Positions 13,385 through 29,812 are shown, numbered from the stretch's first letter. The stretch is DNA of 64,000 nt from Bugula neritina (GCA_964035545.1 OZ037766.1:14435222-14499221); one strand, 5' to 3'. Notes: generated by a model from the sequence alone, not told the origin. Program-made: numbers and translations.

Positions 13385-13390
13385 AATAAA
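13385..13390 (+). promoter_or_regulatory. AATAAA poly(A) signal of the importin-like gene
   Basis: Canonical AATAAA about 280 bases after the TAA at 13101-13103, in T-rich sequence. Likely 3' end of the importin-like mRNA. Confidence 0.45.
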
Positions 13391-13481
13391 TTGTTGTAAA
13401 TTTTTATTTAACTTAGTATAGTTACATGGAACAGGTTACATGCATCAGAAAGTGCCCATGGTGTAGTGTTGAGGTTACCCA

Positions 13482-13510
13482 GTGGCCTCGGTGGTGTAAT
13501 GGTAGCACAC
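13482..13510 (+). other. tRNA-like 5' half (possible SINE head fragment)
   Basis: The sequence GGCCTCGGTGGTGTAATGG followed by TAGCACAC resembles the acceptor/D-arm and A-box of a tRNA. No B-box or T-arm follows; the sequence becomes AT-rich at once. It is not a functional tRNA. It may be a truncated tRNA-derived SINE or chance. Confidence 0.25.
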
Positions 13511-14559
13511 TATTTTACATTTTAAAAACAAGATCACCAAAATACTTAATTTTCACTCCTGATATGTATAACTATTAACTAACACCTACATGCAGACAAC
13601 TGAAATTAAAAAGTTGATTCATACTTTTATTTAAATATATGGTATATGATAATCCGCAATAGATTAAATGAGCATAATAACTACTGTTAACAATTTACCA
13701 TTAATTGCTTCAAGATAATGTTTTATTCTTAAAGTTCCAGCAAAATAATAATATAATTATTGAGATGTTATGGTATTTTCTATTAACCCAGTAATTAGCA
13801 ACACTAGCTACAATAATTTGTAATAGTCAGCTTTAATGTAGAGAGTTTCTTTAAAATAGTGCAGAAGATATTTCCTGTAGAATCTGTAGAATATCTTTAC
13901 AACTACGATAATCTTTATAACTCATATAGAAAACAACTTCATATCTCATGCATTTCATGTAAAAGTGAAGTATTCTAAACAATTTCAACAATTGTTATAT
14001 TTCACATGTTTACAAAATATGTGTAGAGGTTGAGTTATAACAATGAGATAGTATAACTCCTAATATGGTATTACATTGCCATCAACATTCAAATGTATGG
14101 CATAATTTAACTTATGGCTTTGGAAGATAGGTAATGTATAAGTCCTGATTACTGACCGTTGTTATTTCAGTATTGCCTTATTAAAAAGTATTGTATGTGT
14201 GTTTTTTATTCTTCATGTTTTATCTTCAATCGGGTTATGAGGATTGATTCTATAGAAAACCTCTTCTATTTGTAAGTAGATTTAAGTATTTTTGAGCTGG
14301 TGTAATGGCCATCATGTAACTAATAATGGGCTTTAGTTTTATAAGCATAAATAAATAGTGTGAGTGAGCTCATATAAATATTGTATGTATTTGTCTTTTA
14401 GAAGTTTGTTTGTCACACACATTTTACTATACAATGTCTTGGAACTTTGAGAAAATTCAAAATTTCACCTCTATAAATTGCTTGAATTATAGAAATTAAC
14501 TAAGCAAAATATGTAACACTCACTATGTAGATCAACAAACAACACGCTATGAGTGATTT

Positions 14560-15490
14560 TTCAGAGTGGTAAAATTGAAAGATGAATATCAACCTGAGAG
14601 AGAAATTATCGAGTTGAAAACAAGAGAAGGAGAAAAGGAAATGAAAAAGCTTGAGAGAGCTTAAAAAATCGAATGAAAGAAAACTTGCTGAAAAAGAGAT
14701 ACCTGGGACCAAATGACTAGTTGATGAAGCTTTGAAGGGCTATTTAACCGAGAAAGAAAAATTAGAGAAGAGAAGAGCGATGACAACATTTGAGAAAGAA
14801 AACAGAGAAAATTTAGAAGATGGAAAAAGAAAATGAAAAACCAACATGCATTATAGAAAAAAAAGAACTTTTTTTGAAAAGACAGAGGGTTAAATTGAAA
14901 CTTCAGACATTGAAGAAGGAAATAGATCAGAAAAAGTGCAAGATGAGAAAACATTTGAAGAATTAAGAACAGCAGATGGCGATCATGAAATTGCTGAGAA
15001 AGAACTTATTAAGAATGAAAACCAAATAAGAGAAGAGCTGAGAAAATAAGAATAGAAGATACGCCAGCAAAGAATGAAGAGACAGAAAAAAGAGAAACTA
15101 ATGAAGGAATAGCTATTGGAACGTAAAAAAACCAATAAGCAAATGGGAGCTCCAGAAATAAAAACAGGTAATAAGTTTGTGAAAGAAGGCAATGATTAAG
15201 GTGAGAAAACTCCTAAAATACTGATCAAGTTAGACAGCACTACAGAGGATGCGGAGAAGAAAATTTTTGAGTTAGAAAAGATAGGCATTAAGATAAACAG
15301 TATTTGGAGTTATAATAAAAAAAAACTATTGAGCAAACAGAACAAAAAGTAAAAATAGTCAAGATAGCTTGGGAAGGAGCAATCACCCAATTAAATAAAG
15401 GCTTAGAGTCGACTGGAGCTTCAATCACAGTAAGGATAATAGATTTTCTAGGAAGAGGTAAAGTTGATCAAACTGGAGAAAAATGAACAG
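14560..15490 (+). pseudogene. Decayed Lys/Glu-rich coiled-coil-like coding relic
   Basis: Over about 900 bases the plus strand is strongly purine-rich and reads, in short pieces in shifting frames, as Lys/Glu/Arg-rich helical sequence, for example YQPEREIIELKTREGEKE near 14580 and IRIEDTPAKNEETEK-like sequence near 15050. It ends in a longer open piece at about 15330-15489 that includes ITQLNKGLESTGASITV before a TGA. Stops and frame changes interrupt it throughout. This looks like the corpse of a coiled-coil protein gene or a degenerate purine-rich repeat. No intact copy is seen in the window and the family is not recognised. Confidence 0.35.
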
Positions 15491-16261
15491 CAATGCTAAT
15501 GTTGATGGTAACCTAATTTTCAAAATACACACATAGTAACTCGTTTTTTAAGCACAAAGGAATATTAAATAACATCTTATTGCATGTGCTGTAACAAGAT
15601 AAACCATGGTTTTCTAAAAATATAACCATGTCTATTCTGTATATGTTGTAGAAGAAAGAGTACAAAGAGCAAACACAGATGAGCACAACTTACCTGATGG
15701 CAATACAAAACAAAGAATAATGAAGAGTTTGCTGCTGCTTTCAAGACAGTGACTAGCTTAGTTGAATTATAATTTTATGTCCCTATATCTACTTTTATTA
15801 GTAGGAAAACTAATATTCATATATGTAGTGTTCTAAAAATACATATAGAACACTAATGAAACTTTTGATGCAAAACACTAATTTTTCATTCAAGAAGCAG
15901 ATGGCCCTTATATCAATAATAACTACAAACAATATTTGATTGTCTCTGCTCCTAGTCTGAGATTAGATATAAGTTTACTTGTCATAATTTTTATCTTCAA
16001 ACTTAGTTGTAACCATTTAATAAATGTCAGCAAATCACAAATAAAATGTTAATTGCATGACCTATACAAGTTAAAAATTAGTATTACACTGTATAGGCCC
16101 TTTGTAGGCACAACAGTGTAATACTTGTGGCGAATTGAAGCTATCTCCTCATAGTTCTAGTTTGTGCAGACTATGTATATGGCAGTTTGTGTCAGGTGGT
16201 CAGAATACTGTGAGAACTCTTCATATATATAAAAGTATAAACCTTTAATTAGTGATTTATA

Positions 16262-16482
16262 GTATAAAAAAACTCGCACTAGTTTATAGTCACTATCCCT
16301 GTGAAAAACCTTGATGGAAAGTTTTTTTTAAAGTGGACTAAGGACTTATTCTTATGTGGCACAGGGGCAATCATGATTGGATGCTCTTCCTAACATCACC
16401 AATGGACTTCACTGGGGTTTTCCATCAGGGGTTTTCTCACAGGGATGGTGACTATAAACATGGACGAGTTTTTTTATATATT
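16262..16482. mobile_element. Short foldback/MITE-like element
   Basis: The left arm, starting at about 16262 with TATAAAAAAACTCGCAC and running through TTTATAGTCACTATCCCTGT and CTTGATGGAAA, recurs as an imperfect reverse complement ending near 16482 (TTTTCCATCAGGGGTTTTCT, then ACAGGGATGGTGACTATAAA, then GGACGAGTTTTTTTATATA). Arms are about 60 bp around a roughly 100-bp centre. Each end is followed by TA, as in Tc1/mariner-type target duplications. The 60-codon open frame across it has no meaning as a protein. Confidence 0.6.
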
Positions 16483-16499
16483 GAAAGTTGGGTTCTGCC

Positions 16500-16681
16500 A
16501 ATGCTGAAGTCAGCATACATGCATCAGTATACTTGATTTAAACTCTTGCTATGCATAACTAACATTATATATAAATTGAATTTAGCTCTTTTTGTGTTAC
16601 TGTTGTATATTTGTATTTTTTTGTCCTTTTGTTTTTGTTTTTTTTTGATGGAAATAAAGAAAACAAACAAACAAACAAACA
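16500..16681 (+). mobile_element. Possible 3' end of a retroposed element with (AAAC)n tail
   Basis: AT-rich sequence passes through a T-run (about 16615-16647) into GGAAATAAAGAAAACAAACA and repeated AAAC units ending at 16681. A polyadenylation-like AATAAA followed by a short A-rich tandem tail is typical of LINE or SINE 3' ends. No coding part is recognised upstream, so this is only a tail-like signature. Confidence 0.3.
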
Positions 16682-17030
16682 TCGTTTACATGCAAGAATC
16701 GTAATTTAAAAAGTGATTGATGCTCAGTGACGATGAATAAAATAAATACTATTCCTAAATAGATTAAATGAGCATGGCTACTGACGTATGCGCCACATCA
16801 ATTTGCAATTTAATGCTTGCAAATGAAATTATACCCCCAAATACTTGGTAAATAAAAATATTATATATAATTATGGAGCTCAACTGCTTATCGCTTACTC
16901 ATAGCTGATGGCAGAAAAACTACCAGCATTTGTGAGTAACACCAGAGGCACAAATCTAAAGGAACAGTGGAGGAGTTTATTACAAACATTATTAGTAGGT
17001 TACACACATAATTATATTACATATATAACT

Positions 17031-17040
17031 TTTATTTATT
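17031..17040 (-). promoter_or_regulatory. Poly(A) signals of the zinc-finger gene
   Basis: TTTATTTATT on the plus strand reads as two overlapping AATAAA signals on the minus strand, 121-130 bases past the stop at 17161. Well placed for the 3' end of the zinc-finger mRNA. Confidence 0.5.
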
Positions 17041-17160
17041 ATATGTACAGCAATTGAATACTTTACCAATTCTGATTAGTAGAAAATCGAAACCACTGAA
17101 ACACAAAACGCTACTAGGCCATAACATAAGAATCAGTCCAGATGTAAAGAAAAACAACGA

Positions 17161-18699
17161 CTATACAGGATCTTCTACAGGACGTTGTTTACATTTAGAC
17201 ATGTGAACATTAAGATATCCTTTCTGTTTGCTACCATAGCCACAGTAATGACATACATATGGTTTTTCTCCAGTATGAACACGGGTGTGTAATGTTAATT
17301 TGTCCTTACTGAAAAAAGTCTTTTCACAAAAATCACACTTGAAACGATGTATCCGCAGATGCACTGCTTTGATGTGACCACTCAATTCAGCGTAGTATTT
17401 TCCACATTCTGGGCATAGATGCTTTTTAGGAGTAACTTTTTGACATTTATTTTTTCGATGCTTGCAAAATGAACTTCTATTCTGGAATCCCTTACCACAT
17501 GTCTTGCATTTATAAGGCATGGCTCCCGTATGTGTGTTCATGTGATCAAGCATATTCCACTTAGTTCGAAACATTCTTGGACACATCTTACAAGGAACAC
17601 TTGGCGGAAAATGTGTAGCCTCGTGACAGCGAGCTTCAGACCGGTGTTTATTGAAATAACTGCATTTACTGCACTTCCACAACTTGGTGTCTGGACATCT
17701 ACTTATTAGATGACTAGCCACATGTTCTTTCAACTCAGTTTCACTTTTAAAAGTTTGACAACACACTTCACATTCGAATTCTTCAACAGGTGGAGTCGTT
17801 TCCTCTACATCATCGTTTTTATGATTATGTGGCTCAGCAGCAGAAACATAACTATTACACTGCCTGCAATAAAGAAACTTTGCAGAAAGCAATTTTTTTG
17901 TGCCTTGTCCTTCAGAATTTGGTGATGTACCAGCTGTATTTTGTTCAGGCAAAGTTTCAATGACTTGTCTCGAATTCAGAGCATCTGAACAAATCTTTTT
18001 ATGCAGTTCTAATGAATTTTTAGACATGAATACTTTATGACAATCGCTGCAGACATGAAAGCGCACAGGATTGTCATCACCGACTTGGTCATTACTGGCA
18101 GCTGCTTCTTCTTCAAAGTCACTTATACCAGATTCATCCAATACCTCTGAAACTAAAGAGTCTAAATCAAAATCGCTTAAAAAATCCTTTTCTAAATCAT
18201 CATCACTATTTTCTTCCATAGAGTTATTGCAGGAATATTCCACCGGTTCATCTTTGACATCCACCAGTTTATCTGCAAGAGTGAATCTATACATCAAATA
18301 GCCTACACAATGCTCAGCAGCCAACAGTATTCATGATCAATCCAACAAGTCAGACTGATCTTTGATTTAAATTAATAAACTTAAAAACATAAAGTTTACA
18401 ATAAAATTTATAGAACTAGAAAATAGAAAAGTTTTACCCTGTGATTCTGACTCTTGTTCAACAGCTTTAATCCGTCTACTCGCTCCACACCTAGAGCAGA
18501 ATGCTGACTGGCAACCATCAGCCCTTTTCTGCCAGAGCTTCCCACAGATATGGCATTGATTATCTGTATTGTGAGAGGTGTATAATTTATTTATTATCTC
18601 CAGAAGTGAGCGTCCACAACAGTTACAGTACAAAGGAAAGGAGCCATCCAATTCTAGTTCTACTGCTTTTTGGCAGACAGTATTGTGGCAGTTTACCAT
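17161..18699 (-). CDS. Zinc-ribbon and multi-C2H2 zinc-finger protein
   Basis: Two exons on the minus strand, 18699-18438 and 18272-17161, join in phase (CAG G / AT AAA) to give 457 aa. Exon 1 encodes an unusual Cys-rich N-terminus with paired CxxC knuckles (CNCC, CHIC, CSRC near residues 26-75) that looks like one or two zinc ribbons. Exon 2 begins with an acidic region containing VKDEPVE, a consensus SUMOylation site (psi-K-x-E). About nine zinc-finger motifs follow, some atypical: the first ends in HKKIC (C2HC), and others start CEVC, CSKC, CKMC, CKTC, CPEC, CDFC and CHYC. The TGEKPY linker between the last two is classic for DNA-binding C2H2 arrays. A nuclear DNA-binding regulator is likely; the target is unknown and I recognise no specific orthologue. 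An in-frame ATG at 18324 would lie inside the intron and is not used in this model. Confidence 0.85.
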
Positions 18700-19917
18700 T
18701 TTTCATAATAGTAATAGAGGCCTAAAAAAATCAATTTCAAAATTTAGAATGGTAATATTATTCCAATTGCTTTAAGTTGAAATATAAACACATTTAAATG
18801 TGTTTTTGAATTTTGTTAAACAGTAAGTTAAATGTGAAATGTCAAAATTTAACAAATTACTATTTTAAATAACAATAACTTGACAAACAAACCAAATATC
18901 ATAAGGAGGATACTAAAAAAATTTGCAAGCTATGTATCAGTATTATGCCTAAAGTTAAATTAAATTTTTTTCAAATCTTATAAAAAACATAAATCTGTAA
19001 ATCAAAATAAAATAAATAATTTAAGCTAATACTAATAGCAATAAATATAATATTTATATTGCAATTAAATTTAATTGATGAAATTTAAATTTAAATTAAA
19101 TGCATTATGACTATTTGAATGTTGAATTACATAATAATATTGATATTTTTCATTAAATTTATTGTAGTGAAATTAGTGTGAGTTTGCTTAGCTATCTTAG
19201 CTATATTGAGAACCTACATAGAAAAGCTTTCTACAGTACAGTCAGTGCTAACTAAAACACTTCTGGCACTTGGCAATAGTTAGTGCTAGTGGACTAATTG
19301 TAATTTTAAGGGAGCAAAAATAAGTAAGTCATTTATATTAATTATATTGTTTCTTTTTTGTGGATTACAACTGCTTGTAGTTTTCATATTGTTTATATAT
19401 GTTTATGTTGAGATTATGTAAGTTTTGAATTGCAATTGCAGTCTTGACGATGTCTAATGATGTCAACCAGTGTAATGTTAGAATAATAGTATAATAAAGC
19501 ACATCAGTGAAGATTTATTGCCCAAATCACAGCCTAGTTCACTACATTTATTATATGCATACAAAATGAAAATAACTATTAGAAAAGTTTTTCTGAGAGA
19601 TGGAAGCACAACTACTAATACCGTAAGGTTAAAGTTAATGTCTTCTACAATCTATTTCTAGTGTGTGTTACTAACACTATAAGTATAATTATTACATTCA
19701 GCCTACTGTGTTACATTTAGTTTAATTATAACTTATATTGTAGGTATTGACTTTAGGCATTAAGTTCAACAGTAAAATTAAAACTAAGAGTAAAAGAAAA
19801 TGTATTCTCAGTGTGTAAGTTACTGCATTGTTAAGACTTAGACTAACTCTAAGTATAACACTAGCACCAACAGTTACAATAATATTTAAGCTTAAGCTTG
19901 ACCAATTTTTTTTCAGT
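18700..19917. other. AT-rich intergenic sequence
   Basis: Upstream of the zinc-finger gene. Very AT-rich with stacked TTTAAATT-type tracts around 19020-19170. No gene, RNA or convincing promoter motif seen. It grades into the hexamer satellite near 19.9 kb. Confidence 0.4.
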
Positions 19918-20692
19918 ATGACTATGACTATGACTATGAGTATCAGTATGAAATTGACTTTTAGCGACTATGACTATGATTATAAATATCAGTGTATGAC
20001 TATCACTATCACTCTATCAGTATCACAGTATGAGTATGAGAATATCTATTAGTCTATTAGTATTACTATTATTAGTGTGAGTGTATCACTATGATTATCA
20101 TTATGAATACCAGTACCGGTACGAGTAACTGTAAGACTATGTCCTAGGGCTAGAGGCTAGAGACCTAGACGGAGGCTAGACCTATGGCTATGACCATGAG
20201 CAGCAGCATGTCTAACACAGTGTTACTAATATTAACACTAGCTGTAAGAGTAAAATTAAAACTCAAACTGTATAAGTAAGTGTAACTACCAGTATCATTA
20301 CGATTATCATTATCATTATGACTGAGTATCAGACACAATGACAATCATCAACGAAAATCACGATGTATTACTATTACAGTAATACTATTAGTATTAGTAT
20401 TACATTTACTATTACTACTATTACTATTAGTATTAGTATTACTATTACTATTAGTATTAGTATTATTATCATAGTGATAGTCATAGTGATACAGTCATAC
20501 ACATACTCATACTGATACTGATAGTCATAGTGATACTCATACTGATACTCATGGTCATTCTGATAGACATAGTATCAGTATGATATTGTGATTGACTATC
20601 ACTGTGGCATCATAGTCATTAGACCTAGCAGACATATTTATACTTATACTTATAGTACTAATAGTAATAGTGACACTAATACAGTACTAGTA
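19918..20692. repeat. Degenerate hexamer satellite, block 1
   Basis: Runs of drifting 6-base units: ACTATG and AGTATC at 19918-20100, then ACTATT/AGTATT at 20370-20470, then TCATAC/TGATAC at 20470-20600. The unit changes gradually and switches strand, so the block can fold back on itself. Open frames here (repeated Thr-Ile, Ser-Ile or Tyr-Asp) are by-products of the repeat. Confidence 0.75.
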
Positions 20693-21089
20693 CTAGTCGT
20701 CCTATGGCTATAAAATATTGAAGATTCAACGTTAGCAATAGCACTAGAATATAGTTAAACGCAGCAACAGGTTGGGAGTGACTGAGAACAACATTTGTAT
20801 ACACATCGTTGCCTATGGAACTCCAAGCGCAATACCCCAAATCACTACACTCCAAGCTAGTGCTGCTTCAAGCAAGTTTTTGTTGGTACAATATAAGCGC
20901 GTAGTCTGTTACTGAGCGCATGCACGCTGAAAGTGATCGTTCGTGATCTTATTTTGTTGAACACCAAATTAGACTAATAGTGATTATTATTTACTATAAT
21001 ATTATTCTATTACTGCGTTATTTGGAACTCCATCTGCAATACCAATCCAAGTCCCATAAGCTACGCCTACGGTCATGTTACTCATAAGT
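20693..21089. other. Non-repetitive island inside the satellite
   Basis: About 400 bases of ordinary complexity between two satellite blocks. It contains an imperfect direct repeat, GGAACTCCAAGCGCAATACC at 20817 and GGAACTCCATCTGCAATACC at 21024, 207 bases apart. No ORF or RNA gene recognised. Confidence 0.45.
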
Positions 21090-21950
21090 TATGACTTATA
21101 CTTATAGTTATACTTATACTTATAGTAATACTAATAGTAATACTAATAGTAATAGTATAACTATAAGTATTACTATTAGTATTACTATTACTATTAGTAT
21201 TAGTATTACTATTAGTATTACTATTAGACTTAGTATTACTATTATAATTAGTATTACTAATACTATTAGTATTAGTATTAGTATTAGTATTGCTAGTAGT
21301 AGTAGTATAACTATAAGGCTAAGTATTAGTATTACTATTAGTATTACTATTAGTATAAATAAAACTAATCCTATATTACAAGTAATAGTATGGTTAATAC
21401 TAATAGTTAAACTTAATTATATTATAATCAACTGTAAGTTTGACCCTGAAAGTTTCAGTTTGAGTATTCAATATTGACTCGCACTATCACTATGAATATG
21501 AGACTCAGACTGAGTATCAGTATGACTATGAATATCAATATGACTTATCAGTATGAGTATCACTATGAGTATCACTATCAGTATCACATTTAATCATAGT
21601 CAGTTTCACTCAAACTCAAAGTCCATCAATTACTTTTAGTGATTCACTATGAGTATCACTATCAGTATGAGCATGACCATCAAAATCAGTATTACCATCT
21701 AATTCTTGTTCTTATTATGAGTATTGCTGACCGTGATACTCATACTCATACTGATAGTATGAGTGTCACGGTCAGCAATACTCACACTGATAGTATGAGT
21801 ATTGCTGATGGTGATAATGATAGTATCAGTATGAGTATCACTATCAGACTCAGTTTCAATATGAAACTCAGACTGAGACTGAGAGTATCAGTATGACTAA
21901 TAGTAATAGCAATCACTACGAGTGTGACATGGACTATGAGGATCAGGATA
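21090..21950. repeat. Degenerate hexamer satellite, block 2
   Basis: 21090-21370 consists of ACTATT/AATAGT units with a strand switch near 21160, so the left part is largely complementary to the right. 21480-21950 is built from ATGAGT, ATCACT and ATCAGT units with inverted copies. The 128-codon frame at 21091-21477 (Ser/Thr-Ile repeats) is spurious. Confidence 0.75.
21719..21783. repeat. Long near-perfect hairpin
   Basis: GAGTATTGCTGACCGTGATA on the left pairs with TGTCACGGTCAGCAATACTC on the right, and pairing continues inward through CTCATACT/AGTATGAG. The stem is about 28 bp with one G-T type mismatch and a short loop. A third, variant copy of the GAGTATTGCTGA arm lies at 21799-21810. Confidence 0.75.
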
Positions 21951-24875
21951 CAGTTTAGGGTGCAGGTCATTTTGTACACAAGTCATTCCATACCCACTTT
22001 TCAGGTCATTTCATACACATCTGATTAGTCGTTTCTAATCATCAAAATGAGTCAACTAAAACTATATTTTTTGGATATTTTAATTTATTTATTATTTGAT
22101 GTATGAGTGATGGAGTACTGCTCACAAGTAACTTGCACATTTCATAACGGATAATATTAATAGAATAATATTAACATAAAACATTGATCAAAATAAAACC
22201 CAAAAATGGTAGCTTGTTTAATAATTATATAAAAATCAATATCAACGCATTTATTATAAGTAATTCTTACTAGATAAAACATTGATCATTGAACATAGGT
22301 GACACAATAATATAATATAAAAAAATAGAGCCTACCAAGTGAGCCCACTCCCTCAACACCTCCAACTACTCACAACCACAAACAATCCCAGGAATCAAAA
22401 TATCGAAGACAGGGAAAAAGATCCCTGTAACCCAGTACAATCTCTGGACCACAAAAAGCTCAAACCAGCAGGCTGTGAACTTTGTGATTATGCTCTTCTT
22501 TGGTTCCGCTCTTTAAAGGTTTGTGTGTATTGGAGTGACAAACTCTCCGCCTTTTATGCAACTTTTATGCAACCCTTCAGAATTCTTTCGCCTTCGTCTT
22601 TTATGCAGCGTCACTTTTATGCAAAGTTACAAACTCGGACTCAGAGCTTTGCTTTCAGTTTCTCACCCTTTATCCTGGAAGTTTTGGAACTTGACGCTTG
22701 TAGACAGGCCACAAGCACAGGAAATGTGGAAAATACATCATTCAAATGGTTATCTAGTTGATTAATTTACTAATTTACAAATGTGTTCAAAATGACCATT
22801 TTGTATAGACCTGCATATGAAGTGACAGTAACTGTGTATAACTGTATGTATTGACCACCAAAGACTGAAAGTGAATGAAAGAATGACATAATTATGAAAT
22901 GTTGAATTTATATAATAGTCTGAAAGTTAACTTTTTATTGTACCCAAAATAGCTGTAAATGTACATGAACTGGACCATACAAAATACAGAAAAGCATAGA
23001 ACAGCTAGCATTGCTAAAAAAAACTCCAAATATAGCGGTAATGATAATCATGATGATGTGTGCTCTTTTTTTACATATTAGCATAATCATAATGTAACAA
23101 AAGCTTTCAATGGTCTTGGAATGTCACGAAATATATTATCACCATTACTATGAGTGTGAATCATATTAATATTTATATCATATTGGTGACAGATAAATCA
23201 TAAATTTAATAATATTTTCGTTGAAGGTCCATATTTTGATATTAAGTTGAATTGATAATTATTTTGACTTTGAGAGATATTGATAGTAATGCTTATGCTG
23301 TCAGTGTGACTGAGTGTCATACACCAAAATTAAAATCACCTTGAATTTCAAGATCAATATGAAATTGAATATCTATATGAATTTGAATATTCTAAGCTCA
23401 AAGTTAATTAATCATTAATGAGTGGGAATAATAGTAATAGTAAATTAAGTAATACTATGGCCTTAAAATTAAATATCAATATGAGCATGAGTATTACAGT
23501 ATAACTCCATGAGTATCATATTCATGATCGCTGACTGTTGGAGTATTAGTATTTCTAGCAAGTTTTACTTGCTGTGGCTATCAGTACTAGTGTTGTGTTC
23601 TTGCACTTGCAAAATAAATAATTTATTGTTTAATAGGCAATACAATAAATTGCCTTGCCTTTTTGGTGTTTATATTTGTTCCGAGTATTTTGCTTTTTTT
23701 ATGTCTTGAATATGCCTAGATTGTTCAGAATTTCTGTGGTCTTCTGTTTCTAATTAGCTGTTCTATGTATATTTGCAACATATGCATCAATTAATATTGC
23801 CATAAGAGTTATATAACAGTACATAGTTTTTATTTAAATTGCTGAAGGCTTTTCTATAAAAGTTGTCAAACCTCTCATCACATCGGATTTCTCTGAGCTT
23901 CAGGTTTTAATAATTTCAACATGTCAACCCCTGCCCCAAGACCACAAAATATGAGAAAGTTGCTACAGTTGTAGAATTGTCTGAATGAAACACAAACCTT
24001 AACATTTTTAGTCATGCCATTGGCATTAATCTTGAATTGGTATTGCATACTAGTAAACATCTGATTAGTTTTGAATAAAACAATGATGTGCGGTTAAATC
24101 AAAATCTTTATACCAATAGTTTTGAATAATTATAATTAATAATATAAATACTTACCTAAACTTTTACTTTGAAAAGTATTATTATAAAAAGACTGAATTG
24201 GCATCTTATATTTTAATTGGTTCTCATTTTAAGTTATGATATTCAAACTGTGCATGGCTATTACTCTCTGGTTTATAATGATGAGTTCATTGTAATAGTA
24301 AGTTTTTATAGTAAATCACTTGATGTCATCACAAATATCGGCAAAAGTATTCAGAATTTGATTTGATCAGAATTATATTTCAATTGACAACTACCTTAAA
24401 GGAAATAATTTTGCTTCAATTTGATTAACTAATACTGTTCAAATTCAAAAATAGACTTAAGCAAAACTGGCATTCAAGTTGAATATCAGATATTTGGGTT
24501 TAGCTTTCGCAAAATATACCTGTTTTGTAGTCAGGGTCAGTATTGGACTTTTATTCATTTGTTCTATATAGTTATTGTATGTTTTAAAGTCAGGTTTAGA
24601 CTAACTTAAAATCAAATCTAATAAACTCTTAAAAATGAAATTTACTAAATTAGCATAAGTAACATACTTAAAAAAGATTAAAGCTGGTTGTGTTTTGTAA
24701 ATGTCAACACGTGAAATATATTTTGAGTGGTTGTTTTCAGTATCGTGTCATGTATTAGCATAGTATAATGTACACTTCACATAATGCCTTGATTTTTTAG
24801 TCGAAATTTTGCTTCTTGTCTGCAACTACTGTCGAAATATTTGGATTTCACCATCAATCCTCGTGAATCATCATT
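21951..24875. other. Intergenic region before SARS2
   Basis: About 2.9 kb without a recognisable gene. At 22330-22760 the composition is less AT-rich and overlapping open frames of 140 and 80 codons occur, but they lack domains or codon character and I treat them as chance. That stretch has four CTTTTATGCA motifs (22551-22623). The rest is AT-rich with scattered satellite-like ATGAGTATC units (23140-23550). The SARS2 promoter must be near 24.7-24.87 kb; no clear core element is seen. Confidence 0.4.
22551..22623 (+). repeat. Four CTTTTATGCA motifs in a cluster
   Basis: CTTTTATGCA begins at 22551, 22562, 22598 and 22614. The spacing is irregular, so this is not a simple tandem array. The core ATGCAAA in the last copy resembles an octamer (POU) site. 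Confidence 0.45.

Positions 24876-29812
<4,937 letters not shown>

Larger units (their letters stand above)
13104..17160. other. Intergenic region with repeat remnants
   Basis: About 4 kb between the 3' end of the importin-like gene and the 3' end of the zinc-finger gene. Apart from the coding relic at 14560-15490, the foldback element at 16262-16482, the A-rich tail at 16620-16681 and a short tRNA-like head near 13482, I see only AT-rich sequence. The minus-strand frames at 14.5-15.2 kb are rich in Phe, Leu and Ser because they are the complement of a purine-rich strand; they are not genes. Confidence 0.5.

Noticed and set aside
13482-13550. tRNA gene
   Set aside because: Only the 5' half is tRNA-like; there is no anticodon stem, T-arm or B-box.
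14500-15192. Three minus-strand frames rich in Phe, Leu and Ser that look like membrane proteins
   Set aside because: They are the complement of a purine-rich plus strand; the repeated FSF/FLF pattern is a composition effect.
17710-18301. Plus-strand frames over the zinc-finger gene
   Set aside because: Shadows of the well-supported minus-strand exon.
21091-21477. 128-codon plus-strand open frame of Thr/Ser-Ile repeats
   Set aside because: Produced by the ACTATT hexamer satellite; no start context, domain or non-repeat content.
22339-22761. 140-codon open frame with an overlapping 80-codon frame
   Set aside because: No recognisable domain, no initiation or splice support, and the two frames overlap in a less AT-rich patch where stops are rarer. 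Kept only as a possible regulatory patch.
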